Assembly (NCBI GenBank): GCA_024743215.1
Contig: JANSWZ010000001.1
Coordinates: forward strand, 1,054,001-1,118,000
Direction: 5' to 3'
Length of the DNA stretch: 64,000 nt
Source of the DNA: Alphaproteobacteria bacterium
GTDB taxonomy: Bacteria; Pseudomonadota; Alphaproteobacteria; Rhizobiales; GCA-2746425
Under the pieces are notes generated by a model. The model searched no databases. It saw nothing but the letters and a program-made list of their open reading frames with translations, and was not told the DNA's origin. The position numbers and the translations under genes were made by a program. Positions 1 through 10,214 of this stretch are shown here, piece by piece; positions within the stretch are counted from its first letter, which is position 1, and each line of letters starts with the position of its first letter.

Positions 1-1137
1 TACCTGGAAGATTACGCACGCGGGCAAGGGTTGTCAGTTCAGTATGATGCTGGTCAGAACGCGGTTTTTTCACTGCCAGACGACGCGGATGCCAGCAAAT
101 ACATGCTTGTTGGCTCTCATGTAGACAGCGTGCCAAATGGTGGCAATTTTGATGGTTTGGCTGGCGTAATTGCCGGATTGCTGTGTTTGGCCCGTGCCAG
201 ACATGCAGGCATTCGATTTGCCAAGCCGGTTAAGGTGATTGCCATGCGGGCGGAGGAAAGTGCCTGGTTTGGCCCCTGTTACATCGCCTCAAAGGCATTG
301 CTTGGAAAACTCGATGAAGACGAGTTGCAGTCGGTCCATAAAGGGGATGGGCGCAGCCTGAGTTCCCATATGTCGGACATTGGCATTAATATGAACCAGG
401 TGCATCAACATCGTCCCCTCATCGACCCCGACAGCATCGAATCCTACATTGAACTTCACATTGAACAAGGCCCCTTGCTTGTGGAGAAGGATATGCCTGC
501 AGCTGTTGTCTCAGGTATCCGTGGCAACATAAGACATAAGAGAATTCGGTGCGTCGGCGAAGCCGGACACTCCGGCGCCGTCCCACGCGCCTATCGAAAA
601 GACCCGGTGCTGGCCATGGCAGACCTTCTGACGCGGCTGGATGAGAGTTGGCTGACCATTCTACAAAAGGGTGAGGATCTGGTTCTGACCGCAGGCATGG
701 TGGAAACAGACCGAGAGCGACATGCATTGACGCGGATACCTGATCTTGTGGATTTTAGCCTTGATCTTCGCAGTCAAAGTGCTGAGGCGCTCAATGATGT
801 GCGGTCGTTGCTGATGCAGGAAATCAGATCTGTCGAGCGGGAGCGCGGTGTTACGTTTCAGCTCGATAAAGAGCTTCACACTGCACCGGCACTTTGCAAT
901 AAGCAGATGGTGGAAGGCTTGTCCGCGTCTATGGCGCATGTAAGGCAAGAGCCTTTTACAATGCCGTCGGGTGGCGGGCATGACGCCGCCGTATTCGCAA
1001 ATGCCGGCATTCCTTCGGCAATGGTTTTCGTACGCAACAGAAATGGATCCCACAATCCGGATGAGGCCATGGAAATTCCTGATCTCATTGCCGGAACGGA
1101 TATCATCTTCAATTATCTGACAGAGGTGGTTCAGTGA
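1..1137 (+). CDS. M20-family Zn-dependent amidohydrolase (N-carbamoyl-amino-acid hydrolase type), 5' truncated
   Basis: The reading frame is open from base 1, so the true start lies before the window. The protein resembles the hydantoinase/carbamoylase branch of peptidase family M20, which removes N-carbamoyl or ureido groups (L-carbamoylase, beta-ureidopropionase, allantoate amidohydrolase). Visible signatures are a metal-binding [13 protein letters not shown] stretch, an RAEES glutamate motif, [10 protein letters not shown], and a C-terminal GGGHDA with GSHNPDE. Its TGA overlaps the GTG start of pyrC (GTGA), so the two are translationally coupled. The pairing with pyrimidine synthesis suggests a ureido or dihydropyrimidine-derived substrate, but the exact one cannot be read from sequence. 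Confidence 0.85.
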   Translation, partial: YLEDYARGQGLSVQYDAGQNAVFSLPDDADASKYMLVGSHVDSVPNGGNFDGLAGVIAGLLCLARARHAGIRFAKPVKVIAMRAEESAWFGPCYIASKALLGKLDEDELQSVHKGDGRSLSSHMSDIGINMNQVHQHRPLIDPDSIESYIELHIEQGPLLVEKDMPAAVVSGIRGNIRHKRIRCVGEAGHSGAVPRAYRKDPVLAMADLLTRLDESWLTILQKGEDLVLTAGMVETDRERHALTRIPDLVDFSLDLRSQSAEALNDVRSLLMQEIRSVERERGVTFQLDKELHTAPALCNKQMVEGLSASMAHVRQEPFTMPSGGGHDAAVFANAGIPSAMVFVRNRNGSHNPDEAMEIPDLIAGTDIIFNYLTEVVQ

Positions 1138-2198
1138 CGTCTTCACAATTCATTATTCGGCAACCGGATGACTGGCATTTGCATCTGCGTGATGACGATA
1201 TGCTCAAGGCTGTCATTGGCCATTCAAGCGCCTGGTCGGCGCGTGCCATCATTATGCCAAATCTGATTCCGCCGGTTGTTACAACCAGCCAGGCGCAGGC
1301 CTACAAAGCGCGGATCGAGACCGCCCTGCCCTCTGGCGACGAATTTACACCATTGATGACACTGTACCTGACTGAACAGACCGAGATTGATGATTTGCAG
1401 GCTGGGGCTGATTCTGGTCTGATAACGGCCGTTAAATTGTATCCAGCGGGTGCGACCACGAATTCCGAAAGCGGTGTTAGCAGCTTTGAAAATGTCATGC
1501 CCATTCTGGAGCATATGGCAAAAATCAATCTGCCGCTGCTTGTCCATGGCGAGGTAACCGATGCGGATATCGACATCTTTGACCGGGAAGCGGTGTTCAT
1601 CGAGCGCGTGCTGGATCCAATCCGCAAACGCATTCCGGAACTGCGTGTGGTCATGGAGCATGTCACCACATCCGATGGCATAGACTACGTATCTGCCGGA
1701 GGGGACAACATCGCGGCGACGATCACGACGCACCACATGATCATCAATCGAAATGCTTATCTGGCTGGTGGCATTAGACCCCATTATTACTGCCTGCCTG
1801 TCGCAAAACGTGAAAGCCATCGACTGGCGCTGCGGGCAGCTGCCACATCCGGCAATCCCAAATTCTTTCTGGGCACCGATTCGGCGCCGCATTTTGATGG
1901 CGCGAAGGAAACAGCCTGTGGATGTGCAGGCATTTACACATCGATCAACACGTTGAACTGTCTGGCTCATGTGTTTGAGGACGATGGCGCTCTGGACCAG
2001 ATGGAAGCCTTTACGTCATTGAGTGGTCCTGCCTTTTACGGCCTGAAGCCAAATGACAAAAAGCTGAAATTCACGAAACAGGACGAGCCAATTGCCTTCC
2101 CAAAGCAGATTCCGGTTCAAAACGACCACATAACTGTGTTTGATCCGGGCTTTCCATTGTTTTGGAGCCACGAAACCATTAACGGTGTGGAGATTTGA
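1134..2198 (+). CDS. pyrC: Dihydroorotase, class II
   Basis: Catalyses reversible cyclisation of N-carbamoyl-L-aspartate to dihydroorotate in UMP synthesis; cytosolic zinc enzyme. The 354-residue length fits class II PyrC. The N-terminal metal motif WHLHLRD (His15, His17), the carbamylated lysine context [21 protein letters not shown] and the catalytic-Asp segment LGTDSAPH are all present in order. The start is a GTG overlapping the upstream stop. pyrE follows after 29 bp, so these two de novo pyrimidine steps are co-transcribed. Confidence 0.96.
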   Translation: MTSSQFIIRQPDDWHLHLRDDDMLKAVIGHSSAWSARAIIMPNLIPPVVTTSQAQAYKARIETALPSGDEFTPLMTLYLTEQTEIDDLQAGADSGLITAVKLYPAGATTNSESGVSSFENVMPILEHMAKINLPLLVHGEVTDADIDIFDREAVFIERVLDPIRKRIPELRVVMEHVTTSDGIDYVSAGGDNIAATITTHHMIINRNAYLAGGIRPHYYCLPVAKRESHRLALRAAATSGNPKFFLGTDSAPHFDGAKETACGCAGIYTSINTLNCLAHVFEDDGALDQMEAFTSLSGPAFYGLKPNDKKLKFTKQDEPIAFPKQIPVQNDHITVFDPGFPLFWSHETINGVEI

Positions 2199-2227
2199 CC
2201 TGATTTGATCTTCCAAAGGATAGCACC

Positions 2228-2938
2228 ATGAGCACCAGCACTTTCCCTGACCGCAAACTGATGGCCGAAATGACTGCCAAAATGTTGCTGGAGATCGACG
2301 CTGTCCATTTCCGAACAGATAAACCCTTCATGTTCACATCCGGTCTTGCAAGCCCGGTCTATATCGACTGCCGAAAACTCATCTCCTATCCCCGCATCCG
2401 CAATACGCTGATGGATTTTACCGCCGGATTGGTGATGCGGGATATCGGGTTTGAACAAATTGACAGTGTAACGGGTGGCGAAACTGCTGGCATTCCCTTT
2501 GCCGCCTGGTTGGCCGAAAAGCTGAATCTGCCAATGCATTACGTCCGCAAGAAACCAAAAGGATTTGGCCGAGATGCGCAAATAGAAGGCAACTCGATTG
2601 AAGGCAAGCGCGTCCTGCTGGTTGAGGATCTGACAACGGATGGCGGCAGTAAAATCAAGTTCTGCGAGGCCATCAGACATGCTGGCGGAGAAATATCCGA
2701 TACTGTGGTTGTGTTCTACTACGACATTTTCCCTGAGGCCCGGGCAAACCTGGAAAAGATTGGTCTGAACCTTCACTACCTTGCCACTTGGCGTGACGTT
2801 CTGAATGTCTGCAAAACGCAGAAATATTTTGATCCGGAGACCTTGACGCAAGTTGAAAGTTTTCTGGATGACCCCCTGGCATGGTCCAGCGCCAATGGTG
2901 GCGCCACCGAGATTTCCGGTTTGAGTAAAAAGGAATGA
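2228..2938 (+). CDS. pyrE: Orotate phosphoribosyltransferase
   Basis: Transfers the PRPP ribosyl phosphate to orotate, giving OMP. The 236-residue protein carries the PRPP-binding signature [12 protein letters not shown] near residue 135, an upstream [10 protein letters not shown] loop and a phosphate-binding TGGETAG segment. An AAAGGAT ribosome-binding site sits just before the ATG. It lies in the pyrC-pyrE operon, and its stop is only four bases from the next small gene. Confidence 0.95.
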   Translation: MSTSTFPDRKLMAEMTAKMLLEIDAVHFRTDKPFMFTSGLASPVYIDCRKLISYPRIRNTLMDFTAGLVMRDIGFEQIDSVTGGETAGIPFAAWLAEKLNLPMHYVRKKPKGFGRDAQIEGNSIEGKRVLLVEDLTTDGGSKIKFCEAIRHAGGEISDTVVVFYYDIFPEARANLEKIGLNLHYLATWRDVLNVCKTQKYFDPETLTQVESFLDDPLAWSSANGGATEISGLSKKE

Positions 2939-2942
2939 TTTT

Positions 2943-3281
2943 ATGCGTATGACTGAGCTTTTGAAGATTATTGAAGACAATGGCAAAGGCGTGCGGGCCT
3001 ATTCGGAATGTGGCCAGGCAGCACGCGAATGCATCAAAACTCAGTCAGACCAGGCGGCCGCCTATTACCTGCTCAGCATTGCAGCAGACAGGTTCGTAGA
3101 GACTTATGACGATCAGCCCCTGCTCAGTCAGGGTGCCGAGGACGCGTATTTGAACTTCAAGAGCTATGTAGAGCAGCTTGCCAAAACAGAGCAGGAAAAC
3201 GATGCAGCGAAAAAGCTCCAAACGCTCAATCGCGTTGCGGCTGAAATTGCTGATGACCGATTCCTGAAGTCCGCAGGATAG
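2943..3281 (+). CDS. Small hypothetical protein downstream of pyrE
   Basis: A 112-residue, probably cytosolic, helical protein without signal peptide or membrane segment. It begins four bases after the pyrE stop with an AAGGA site eight bases before the ATG, so it is almost certainly part of the pyr operon. Features include two cysteines near residues 24 and 31, an internal QAAAYYLLSIAADRF helix and a charged C-terminal helix. I do not recognise a family. The operon position suggests a role tied to pyrimidine metabolism or to the following nagB, but this is only inference. Confidence 0.75.
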   Translation: MRMTELLKIIEDNGKGVRAYSECGQAARECIKTQSDQAAAYYLLSIAADRFVETYDDQPLLSQGAEDAYLNFKSYVEQLAKTEQENDAAKKLQTLNRVAAEIADDRFLKSAG

Positions 3282-3385
3282 TGATTGCGCCTGGACATTG
3301 GTTTCCGCGTCATTTTTGCGGATTCAGACTGCGTACAAAAATGATACTGTCCCGACTCAATCCTGGGTGAAGCAAAGGCCGTATC

Positions 3386-4174
3386 TTGAAAGTCCTGATT
3401 TTTGACACCGCACAACAGGCAGCTGAGGCGGTCGCCGATAAGCTGATCAAACAGGTTTTATCGCATCCGACTTGCACACTTGGTTTGGCGACCGGTGGCA
3501 CGGCGAACCCTGTGTATGAAAAACTGGTCCGAAGCTATCTGGCCGGAGACGTCAGCTTCAAGAGCGTTCGCACTTTCAATCTTGATGAGTATGTTGCGCT
3601 GCCGTTTGCGCACCCGCTTTCCTATCATACCTATATGGCTGAGCATCTGTTTGAGCCATGCGACTTTCAAGCGGAAAATACCCATATCCCGAATGGAAAT
3701 GCGCCTGATCTGGCAAAAGAAGCAGAGCGTTATGAGAAGGCAATAACGAATTGTGGTGGCATAGACTGTCAGTTTCTTGGCATTGGTGAAAACGGCCATA
3801 TTGGCTTTAACGAACCCACGTCCAGTCTGGCGTCCCTCACCCGCGTAAAGACCCTGGCCCCCAGCACGGTAGAAGCAAATAGTCGCTATTTTGATAGCCC
3901 GGCAGATGTTCCGCGCCTGTGTATTACCATGGGTATTGCGACCATTCTCAGAGCGAACGAAATTGCACTTCTTGCAGTTGGGGAACGCAAGTCCGAGGCA
4001 GTACGCAAAATGATTGAAGGACCGCTGGCTGCAATGTGCCCGGCCAGTGCCCTGCAGCTTCACCAGCATACTGAAATCTATCTGGACAGCGATGCTGCAT
4101 CCCGCCTTGAATTGCTGGACTACTACAAGACAATTCATCCATGCGGGAACACAACCGCCGGAAACAACACTTAG
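3386..4174 (+). CDS. nagB: Glucosamine-6-phosphate deaminase
   Basis: Converts glucosamine-6-phosphate to fructose-6-phosphate and ammonia in amino-sugar catabolism. The 262 residues match family length. Signatures are GLATGGTANPVYE (phosphate loop), FNLDEYV with the catalytic Asp, and GIGENGHIGFNEP with the active-site His. The start is TTG, giving MKVLIFDT, typical of NagB. No nagA or amino-sugar transporter is nearby, so it sits apart from the usual nag operon. Confidence 0.93.
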   Translation: MKVLIFDTAQQAAEAVADKLIKQVLSHPTCTLGLATGGTANPVYEKLVRSYLAGDVSFKSVRTFNLDEYVALPFAHPLSYHTYMAEHLFEPCDFQAENTHIPNGNAPDLAKEAERYEKAITNCGGIDCQFLGIGENGHIGFNEPTSSLASLTRVKTLAPSTVEANSRYFDSPADVPRLCITMGIATILRANEIALLAVGERKSEAVRKMIEGPLAAMCPASALQLHQHTEIYLDSDAASRLELLDYYKTIHPCGNTTAGNNT

Positions 4175-4373
4175 GGTTTATACCTTGAGTCTTCACAACT
4201 AAATTATCAATTCCTGAAACTCTCATATCTCTGCCGTAATCTTGGCACTATTTCGCCCAATGCGACACCTATTGAGGACCTGGCAAGTAAGCCATCAATA
4301 CGCACAGCAATCGTACGGCGCATAAGCACCTCCTCCCCTTCGACAGCTGGTGAATTGGGAGTGCGACGGGCGC

Positions 4374-5021
4374 ATGAAGAACGGGACAGGCTTCGGGAAG
4401 CATCAGCGCGGCACTGGACCTGTTGTCGCGTCTGTCCTTTTGCACTTGGTTGCTGCAGGCATAGTTCTGCTGTTTCCACCCAGAACCCATCTGGAACCTC
4501 CCCGAGAAATACCTGTGACTGTTGATGTCTTCACCCCACAGCAATTCCAGGCCATTCGTAATGAGAGTTCACGCATTGAACCATCAACAGATACGACCGT
4601 CCTTTCTGGCAGGAACAGCACTGTAACAGCTGAAAACATCCTCTCCGGCTCCGTTCTGAATGAGCCGGGCAATGAAGAGGCCCGTATCTCCTTGTCCAAG
4701 TTAAGCGGCGATACACGTCTGGAACAATTGTGCATTATTGAGGCAATGGAGCAAATTCACCATTGGCGATCCGACATAAAACCGGAATGGATCGTGACCT
4801 CCGTTCGATCAGACACGCAAACCAAAGACAGCACATATGTTGCTGAAGGCGCTGCATTCCGGCAAGAAGATCGCTGGTATGATCTCAGTTTCAAATGCGA
4901 AGCGACGCCCAGGCTGGAGGAAGTTGTGGCTTTTGAATTCACAGTCGGAGAACGCATACCGCCCAACCAGCTGGAGCGGCACCGTCTGTTCATCGGGCCG
5001 GACCCTCATGCCCATGACTAA
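4374..5021 (+). CDS. DUF930-domain envelope protein
   Basis: About 215 residues: a short basic N-terminus, one membrane anchor (PVVASVLLHLVAAGIVLLF), a proline-rich TonB-like linker (PREIPVTVDVF), then a periplasmic domain resembling DUF930, a family I know mainly from Rhizobiales. Supporting stretches are TRLEQLCIIEAMEQIHHW, GAAFRQEDRWYDLSFKC and VVAFEFTVGERIP. An in-frame GTG at 4350 would extend it by eight residues; I prefer the ATG preceded by GGGAG. Function is unknown. Confidence 0.7.
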   Translation: MKNGTGFGKHQRGTGPVVASVLLHLVAAGIVLLFPPRTHLEPPREIPVTVDVFTPQQFQAIRNESSRIEPSTDTTVLSGRNSTVTAENILSGSVLNEPGNEEARISLSKLSGDTRLEQLCIIEAMEQIHHWRSDIKPEWIVTSVRSDTQTKDSTYVAEGAAFRQEDRWYDLSFKCEATPRLEEVVAFEFTVGERIPPNQLERHRLFIGPDPHAHD

Positions 5022-5063
5022 TGTCCGGATCAAATTGAATTCAGACCCTGGTCATGTTTTCCG

Positions 5064-5396
5064 TCAGAGAAATTTCACAGGTTTATTCCACTGAATCAGC
5101 ACGATGCATCCATCATCGGACCAAACCGCATGGCTGGTGCCCTCAGGATTGGCGATCACCGTTCCTGTTTGATAGGTACCACGCTCATCGCTTTGACTGC
5201 CGGAGAGAACGCAGATGGTTTCAAGACCCGTGTGGAGATGGCGTGGCACAGAGGCACCAGGCTCATATTTAAGCAAGGCCAAAGCTGGCTCGCCTTCAAG
5301 AATTGAGTAGATCTCAACGCCTTTTGCGAAGGGCTGAAATGCCAATTTATCCCACCCCCCTTTGAGCAAACCCTCAAGTTCTATCGGCTCGCTCAT
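5064..5396 (-). CDS. Cupin-domain protein (ChrR-like)
   Basis: A 110-residue single cupin. The histidines in VPRHLHTG and the E in the following LETICVLSG form the first metal motif, and EGTSHAVWSDD supplies the second. It is the last gene of the biuret-type operon, starting within the stop of the preceding hydrolase (ATGA overlap). The small size and lack of other domains suggest either a metal-dependent small-molecule enzyme or a sensor; the operon context favours handling of a nitrogen compound. Substrate unknown. Confidence 0.8.
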   Translation of the reverse strand: MSEPIELEGLLKGGWDKLAFQPFAKGVEIYSILEGEPALALLKYEPGASVPRHLHTGLETICVLSGSQSDERGTYQTGTVIANPEGTSHAVWSDDGCIVLIQWNKPVKFL

Positions 5397-6070
5397 TCGT
5401 CCGCTCCCGCCATGGCCTTTATTAATGTGTCACTATCGGTGGCCCATCCCACAATGGCACCTTGAGCCACAATCATTTCAATCGCGGCCTGTTTGAAGTC
5501 AGGAAAGTAGCTTTCGGTGCAATCGGTTAGCAGTAAACCCTCATAGCCACGGTCGTTCGCTTCGCGCATGGTTGACTGAACACAGACCTCGGTTGTCACT
5601 CCGGTGAAAACCAGTTGGCTGATGCCGCGTTGCTTGAGCAACTCGTCCAGACCGGTCTTGTAGAATGCGCCTTTGCCGGGCTTATCAATGATGATCTCAC
5701 CGTCATTCGGATAGAGTTCAGGAACGATATCCGCCCCCACTTCTCCAGCAATCAGAATGCGCCCCATTGGCCCCTCATCACCAATGCGCAATTTCGGGTT
5801 TCCGCGCTCTCGTTTGGCTGGCGGGCAATCTGACAGATCCGGATTGTGACACTCACGGGTGTGGACCACTGGTAACCCGGTCGCACGGAAGGCAGTTAGC
5901 AGATTTGCCACTGCTGGCACGATGGCGTGACATGGGGCCACGTCATTGCCGAGCGTTTCACCAAAGCCGCCGGGCAGTACAAAATCGCGTTGCATGTCAA
6001 TGATGATCAGCGCGCAACGCTCCAAATCCAGCGGAAAGTCAAATGGACGTGCAGGAACAGAAACGCTCAT
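5393..6070 (-). CDS. Isochorismatase-fold cysteine hydrolase (biuret/triuret-type amidohydrolase candidate)
   Basis: A 225-residue cysteine hydrolase with the Asp-Lys-Cys triad in IIIDMQRDF, IDKPGKGAF and TGVTTEVCVQST. It is a paralogue of the biuret hydrolase two genes upstream, sharing HTRE, GRILIAGE, ELYPNDGE and [10 protein letters not shown] stretches. Two related but distinct amidohydrolases in one operon suggest consecutive steps such as triuret then biuret hydrolysis; triuret hydrolase belongs to this fold, but I cannot assign that activity from sequence alone. It is coupled by ATGA overlaps to the ABC ATPase upstream and the cupin downstream. Confidence 0.85.
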   Translation of the reverse strand: MSVSVPARPFDFPLDLERCALIIIDMQRDFVLPGGFGETLGNDVAPCHAIVPAVANLLTAFRATGLPVVHTRECHNPDLSDCPPAKRERGNPKLRIGDEGPMGRILIAGEVGADIVPELYPNDGEIIIDKPGKGAFYKTGLDELLKQRGISQLVFTGVTTEVCVQSTMREANDRGYEGLLLTDCTESYFPDFKQAAIEMIVAQGAIVGWATDSDTLIKAMAGADE

Positions 6071-7581
6071 GCGTGCCCCGCCATATGGCCACCAATGACA
6101 CCGATATCTGCGGTCTCAATGGGTGTTTCATAGCTGATACGACCTTCTGACATCACCAGAACTCGGTCTGACAGCTCCAGAATCTCATCAAGATCTTCGC
6201 TGATCAGCAAAACCGCAGCGCCCGAATTGCGTGCGGCCATAATGCGCGCACGGATGTCAGCGACCGCAGAAAAATCCAACCCGAAGCACGGATTGGAAAT
6301 GATCAGCAAATCCACCTCGTCACTGAGTTCACGTGCCAATGTCGCGCGCTGTACATTCCCACCGGACAAGGATGCGATTGGACTCTCGAGCGAAGCCATT
6401 TTAACGTTGAATGCGTCAACCAGATCAGCGGCACGACTCGCCATTTTTCGCTTGTTCAACCAAAGACCAAAGCCGTCAGCCTTGTTGTCAAAATTCCGGA
6501 ACATGAGATTGTTCAAGACTGACATTTTCGGAGCGTTGGCATTGTGCAAGGGCTCTTCGGGAACGTAGCGGACCTTCTGGTTCCGCGCTTCGCTGCGGGT
6601 GGCATGAAATGGTTCTGATTTCACAGTAACAGTGCCGGATTGCAAAGGACGCTGGCCCGTTAGCGTTTCCAGCAATTCCATCTGGCCATTGCCGGAAATC
6701 CCAGCAATTCCAACCACTTCACCGGCTGCAACCTTCAGATCGTCTATCTGAATGGATTTCAAACCAGAGCGGTCCGGTGCAACTGCATTTTGCACGGACA
6801 GCACACAATCACCACGCACGCCGCTGCGATCAGCTTTTCGGGCGAAGGACTTGTCGCCAATCATCAAAGCTGCCATTTCATCGGTCGTAAGATCGCTGAC
6901 CTTACCGCCGCCCACATGTTTGCCGCGCCTCAATATGGATACTTCGTCGGCAAAAGCCGTCACTTCTCGGAATTTATGGGTGATCATCAGGCAGGTCAGC
7001 GCGCCGGATTGGGTAAGATCGCGCACCATACCCAGCAATTCTGTTGCCTCATCAGGTGTCAGAACGGATGTAGGTTCGTCCAGTATCAGAAAGTGCCGCC
7101 CCAGATAGAGTTGCTTCAGCAACTCCAGTTTTTGCTTTTCGCCAGCAGCGAGCCGATTGACGGGCTGATCCAGCGGTACGTTGAAAGGCATGGTTGCCAT
7201 GAAGGCGTCCAGAGCTTTCCGCTCCTTCTTCCAGTCAATCCGATGCGGCGCATCTTCGCGTGCGATCACCAGGTTTTCAGCAGCCGTCAGTGACGGAACC
7301 AATGTAAAGTGCTGGTACACCATACCAAGGCCGTGAGCATGGGCAGCTTTGGGGTCAGGTATGCTGACCTCATGCCCCTGCACCATCATTTGTCCCTCAG
7401 TTGGCTGATAGAAGCCCATCATGCATTTTACGAGCGTGGATTTACCGGCACCGTTTTCTCCCAGAAGCGCGTGAAAGCTGCCAGGTGTGATGTTAATTGA
7501 TACATCGTCCAAGGCGGTGAAATTGCCAAAGCGCATGGTCATATGCAGCGTTTCAACGCCTATGGCAGGCTGTTTTTTCAT
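6067..7581 (-). CDS. BMP/CUT2-type ABC transporter ATP-binding protein (two NBDs)
   Basis: A 504-residue tandem ATPase of the type powering nucleoside/simple-sugar importers with BMP-family binding proteins. The first domain has Walker [10 protein letters not shown], a signature-like [14 protein letters not shown] and Walker B LILDEPT. The second has a degenerate P-loop [25 protein letters not shown] and a Walker B changed to [10 protein letters not shown]. This one-active-one-degenerate arrangement is usual in the family. It lies unusually far from its permease genes, between the two hydrolase genes and overlapping both. Confidence 0.93.
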   Translation of the reverse strand: MKKQPAIGVETLHMTMRFGNFTALDDVSINITPGSFHALLGENGAGKSTLVKCMMGFYQPTEGQMMVQGHEVSIPDPKAAHAHGLGMVYQHFTLVPSLTAAENLVIAREDAPHRIDWKKERKALDAFMATMPFNVPLDQPVNRLAAGEKQKLELLKQLYLGRHFLILDEPTSVLTPDEATELLGMVRDLTQSGALTCLMITHKFREVTAFADEVSILRRGKHVGGGKVSDLTTDEMAALMIGDKSFARKADRSGVRGDCVLSVQNAVAPDRSGLKSIQIDDLKVAAGEVVGIAGISGNGQMELLETLTGQRPLQSGTVTVKSEPFHATRSEARNQKVRYVPEEPLHNANAPKMSVLNNLMFRNFDNKADGFGLWLNKRKMASRAADLVDAFNVKMASLESPIASLSGGNVQRATLARELSDEVDLLIISNPCFGLDFSAVADIRARIMAARNSGAAVLLISEDLDEILELSDRVLVMSEGRISYETPIETADIGVIGGHMAGHA

Positions 7582-8258
7582 GCTGGCAAAGCCTTGATCA
7601 AATCTGCGCTGCTGGACACCGCGCCAAATACGCCGCCTTGCATTTTGACCATTTTGACCGCTGCATCATGATTGCCCTTGTCCGTAGCCCCGCAGCAATC
7701 CTCCAGAAGCACACATTCAAAACCGCGATCATTGGCTTCACGCATGGTGGTGTGCACACAGACGTCTGTCGTAATGCCGGTCAGCACGATGTTTTCGATG
7801 TTTCTGGTGTGCAACAGCAGTTCAAGATCAGTTGCACAAAAACTTCCTTTGCCCGGCTTGTCGATAATCGGCTCACCGTCCTGCGGATACAATTCCTCGA
7901 TAATGTCCCAACCCGGCTCTCCGCGGACAAGAATTTTGCCGCAGGGTCCAGGATCGCCGATCCCAGCACCGATCTGTTGAGATCGCCAACGCTTGTTGGG
8001 CGGCAAATCGGCCAGATCAGGACGATGCCCTTCACGAGTGTGGATGATATGATAACCCTTGCTGCGCATGGCTTCCAGAACACTTTTGATTGGCTCAATC
8101 GGCGCACGGGTCAGGCTCAAATCATAGCCCATAGCGTCCACATAACCGCCTTTGCCACAGAAATCAGTCTGCATGTCGATGATGATCAAGGCGGTGTTTT
8201 CGGGCCGAAGATCCCCATTATAGGGCCATGCATAAGGTTCGGACTTGATGGTAGCCAT
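7578..8258 (-). CDS. biuH: Biuret amidohydrolase
   Basis: Hydrolyses biuret to allophanate and ammonia. I recognise it by strong resemblance to the characterised Rhizobium leguminosarum Biu[57 protein letters not shown] and [10 protein letters not shown]. The Asp-Lys-Cys triad is in [18 protein letters not shown] and TTDVCVHTT. Length (226 residues) fits. No allophanate hydrolase (atzF) is in the window, so the product must be handled elsewhere. It overlaps its neighbours by one to four bases. Confidence 0.85.
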   Translation of the reverse strand: MATIKSEPYAWPYNGDLRPENTALIIIDMQTDFCGKGGYVDAMGYDLSLTRAPIEPIKSVLEAMRSKGYHIIHTREGHRPDLADLPPNKRWRSQQIGAGIGDPGPCGKILVRGEPGWDIIEELYPQDGEPIIDKPGKGSFCATDLELLLHTRNIENIVLTGITTDVCVHTTMREANDRGFECVLLEDCCGATDKGNHDAAVKMVKMQGGVFGAVSSSADLIKALPA

Positions 8259-9280
8259 TATTCTGCTGCCTCTGTTCTTGCGCTTTCACCGAAAAGTCGT
8301 GTTGGCTCCGGGAAGCCGCAGGACGTGCCATCCTTGACCTTTACTTTGGCTTCCCATGGCAATTCGTATCGGCCTGCCACCATGTCCTGCATATAAGTGT
8401 AAGGACAATCCTGTGCGCCACCTTTGACTGCCGTAAATCCACGATGGCCAAACTGGTAAATGTTGTTTTCAACACCCCAGTTTTCGCGGGCCTCGCGCAC
8501 CAGATCGGGGCGCACTTCTGCGGTTATGATCTCATCAACGCGGCCTGTGGTGCCGTGCGCCAATACCGTTCCATCAAAGTTTACAATCATGCCCTCCCCC
8601 ATGCTGTCGAATGAACCATCCGACCCACACATGCAGACATTGGCGGTGACCATGAGATTGCAGAACGCATTGGATTCATTGGTAAAGCGCCAGCTCTGGC
8701 GGATGGGCGCTGTATAACCCGCTGTGCGGATCATGATTTCCGCACCCTTATAGGCGCATTCACGGGCCATTTCGGGGAACATACCGTCATGGCAGATGAT
8801 CAGGGACAATTTGCAACCATTTGGCCCTTCAATTACGGGGATGCCCAGATCACCAGGCTCCCACGGTTCCACCGGCACCCAGGGATGCAGTTTGCGGTAA
8901 TAGAGTTTGACTTCACCCTGATCATCGATAATCAGACCGGTGTTCCAGGGATAACCATCGGGGTTATATTCCATAATGGAAAAACAGCCCCAAATGTGAT
9001 TGTCGATACAGGCCTGTTTGAAGGCTGCGACTTCCGGTCCATCCATGGAGCACATGATTTCGGGATTGGTATCCATGGATAGCCCGTGAAGGGCGTATTC
9101 GGGGAAGACCACCAGATCCATGGTTCCAAGGTTTCGCCGCGCTTTGCCGACCATTTCGACTATTCTGTCAGTCTGTGCCGCCAGATCGTCAGTGGTGACG
9201 ACCGTTGGCAATTGCAATTGCACCATTCCCAGAACCACGCCATTCGGCGCTTTATTCAGTCCGCCAAGTCCATTCATCAT
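8258..9280 (-). CDS. amiF: Nitrilase-superfamily formamidase / aliphatic amidase
   Basis: About 340 residues of the carbon-nitrogen hydrolase superfamily, closest in pattern to AmiF formamidase (formamide to formate and ammonia) and AmiE amidase. The Glu-Lys-Cys triad is visible as [18 protein letters not shown] and [13 protein letters not shown] place the start at the ATG preceded by AGGAG ([10 protein letters not shown]) rather than the longer frame that runs into the permease gene. The permease stop is seven bases upstream. In this operon a urea-, amide- or biuret-related amide is likely; formamide would yield formate, but the FDH locus is 35 kb away. Confidence 0.82.
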   Translation of the reverse strand: MMNGLGGLNKAPNGVVLGMVQLQLPTVVTTDDLAAQTDRIVEMVGKARRNLGTMDLVVFPEYALHGLSMDTNPEIMCSMDGPEVAAFKQACIDNHIWGCFSIMEYNPDGYPWNTGLIIDDQGEVKLYYRKLHPWVPVEPWEPGDLGIPVIEGPNGCKLSLIICHDGMFPEMARECAYKGAEIMIRTAGYTAPIRQSWRFTNESNAFCNLMVTANVCMCGSDGSFDSMGEGMIVNFDGTVLAHGTTGRVDEIITAEVRPDLVREARENWGVENNIYQFGHRGFTAVKGGAQDCPYTYMQDMVAGRYELPWEAKVKVKDGTSCGFPEPTRLFGESARTEAAE

Positions 9281-9287
9281 TTTGCTC

Positions 9288-10214
9288 CTATTTGGAAATG
9301 CTGAGTTCACCGGGAGCGCCATTCAAGGCGCGCGTGGTTGAACTTGTGGCAATCAGCAGAAGTAGGGTCAGTACATAAGGGGCTGCATAGAACAGGTAGT
9401 AGCCGGAGCTCACGCCAACCGATTGCAATGCCGGACCAAGTGCGCCAGCTGCGCCGAACAGCAAGGCTGCCCAAATGCAATTGATGGGGTTCCAGCGCGC
9501 AAAAATAACCAGCGCAACAGCCATGAGCCCCTGCCCGGAGGAAATGCCTTCATTCCAGCTGCCCGGATAATAAAGGGACAGATAGGCTCCGCCCACACCG
9601 GCCAGCGCCCCGCCGGCTGCAGTCGAGAAAAGCCTGACCTTGTTGGCGCTGATACCAAGTGCCCGAGCAGCGTCACTGCTGTCGCCAACAACTCGGATGG
9701 TGAGACCGATTTTGGTGGATTTGAACATCCACGCAATAGCCACCGCCAATACAAGCCCGAGAATGAATAATACATTGACTTGAAGCGCTGCCTGAACTTG
9801 CGGCACATCGGACCAGAATCCAAACGATAATGCAGGCAAATCAGGCGCCACCGGCTGAATGTAGGGCTTGCCGAAAAAGAAGGCCAAGCCCATGCCCAGC
9901 AGCATGAGTGCAATGCCAATGGCAATATCGTTGACCTTTGGCAGCTTGCATATCCAACCATGGAACAGACCAAACAAAGCTCCAAAAAAGGCAGCTCCCA
10001 AGACGCCCAGCCAGGCAGAACTGGTTTCATAGGCAATGGCATAACCACTCATCGCTCCGAACACCAATGTGCCTTCAAGGCCCAGGTTAATACGTCCAGA
10101 GCGCTCGGTAATACACTCACCGAGACTGACAAAGATGAAGGGTGTCGACACGCGGATGGCACCGCCAAGCATGGCAATCGGGACAGCCCACAATCCAATA
10201 TCGGACTCGCTCAT
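9288..10214 (-). CDS. BMP-type ABC transporter permease 2
   Basis: A 308-residue, largely hydrophobic inner-membrane protein of the branched-chain/BMP nucleoside permease family. Recognisable stretches are ERSGRINLGLEGTLVFGA near the N-terminus and DSSDAARALGISANKVRL, the cytoplasmic coupling loop typical of this family, followed by AAGGALAGVGGAYLSL. It overlaps the preceding permease by ATGA. With the other permease it forms the membrane channel of the importer. Confidence 0.92.
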   Translation of the reverse strand: MSESDIGLWAVPIAMLGGAIRVSTPFIFVSLGECITERSGRINLGLEGTLVFGAMSGYAIAYETSSAWLGVLGAAFFGALFGLFHGWICKLPKVNDIAIGIALMLLGMGLAFFFGKPYIQPVAPDLPALSFGFWSDVPQVQAALQVNVLFILGLVLAVAIAWMFKSTKIGLTIRVVGDSSDAARALGISANKVRLFSTAAGGALAGVGGAYLSLYYPGSWNEGISSGQGLMAVALVIFARWNPINCIWAALLFGAAGALGPALQSVGVSSGYYLFYAAPYVLTLLLLIATSSTTRALNGAPGELSISK

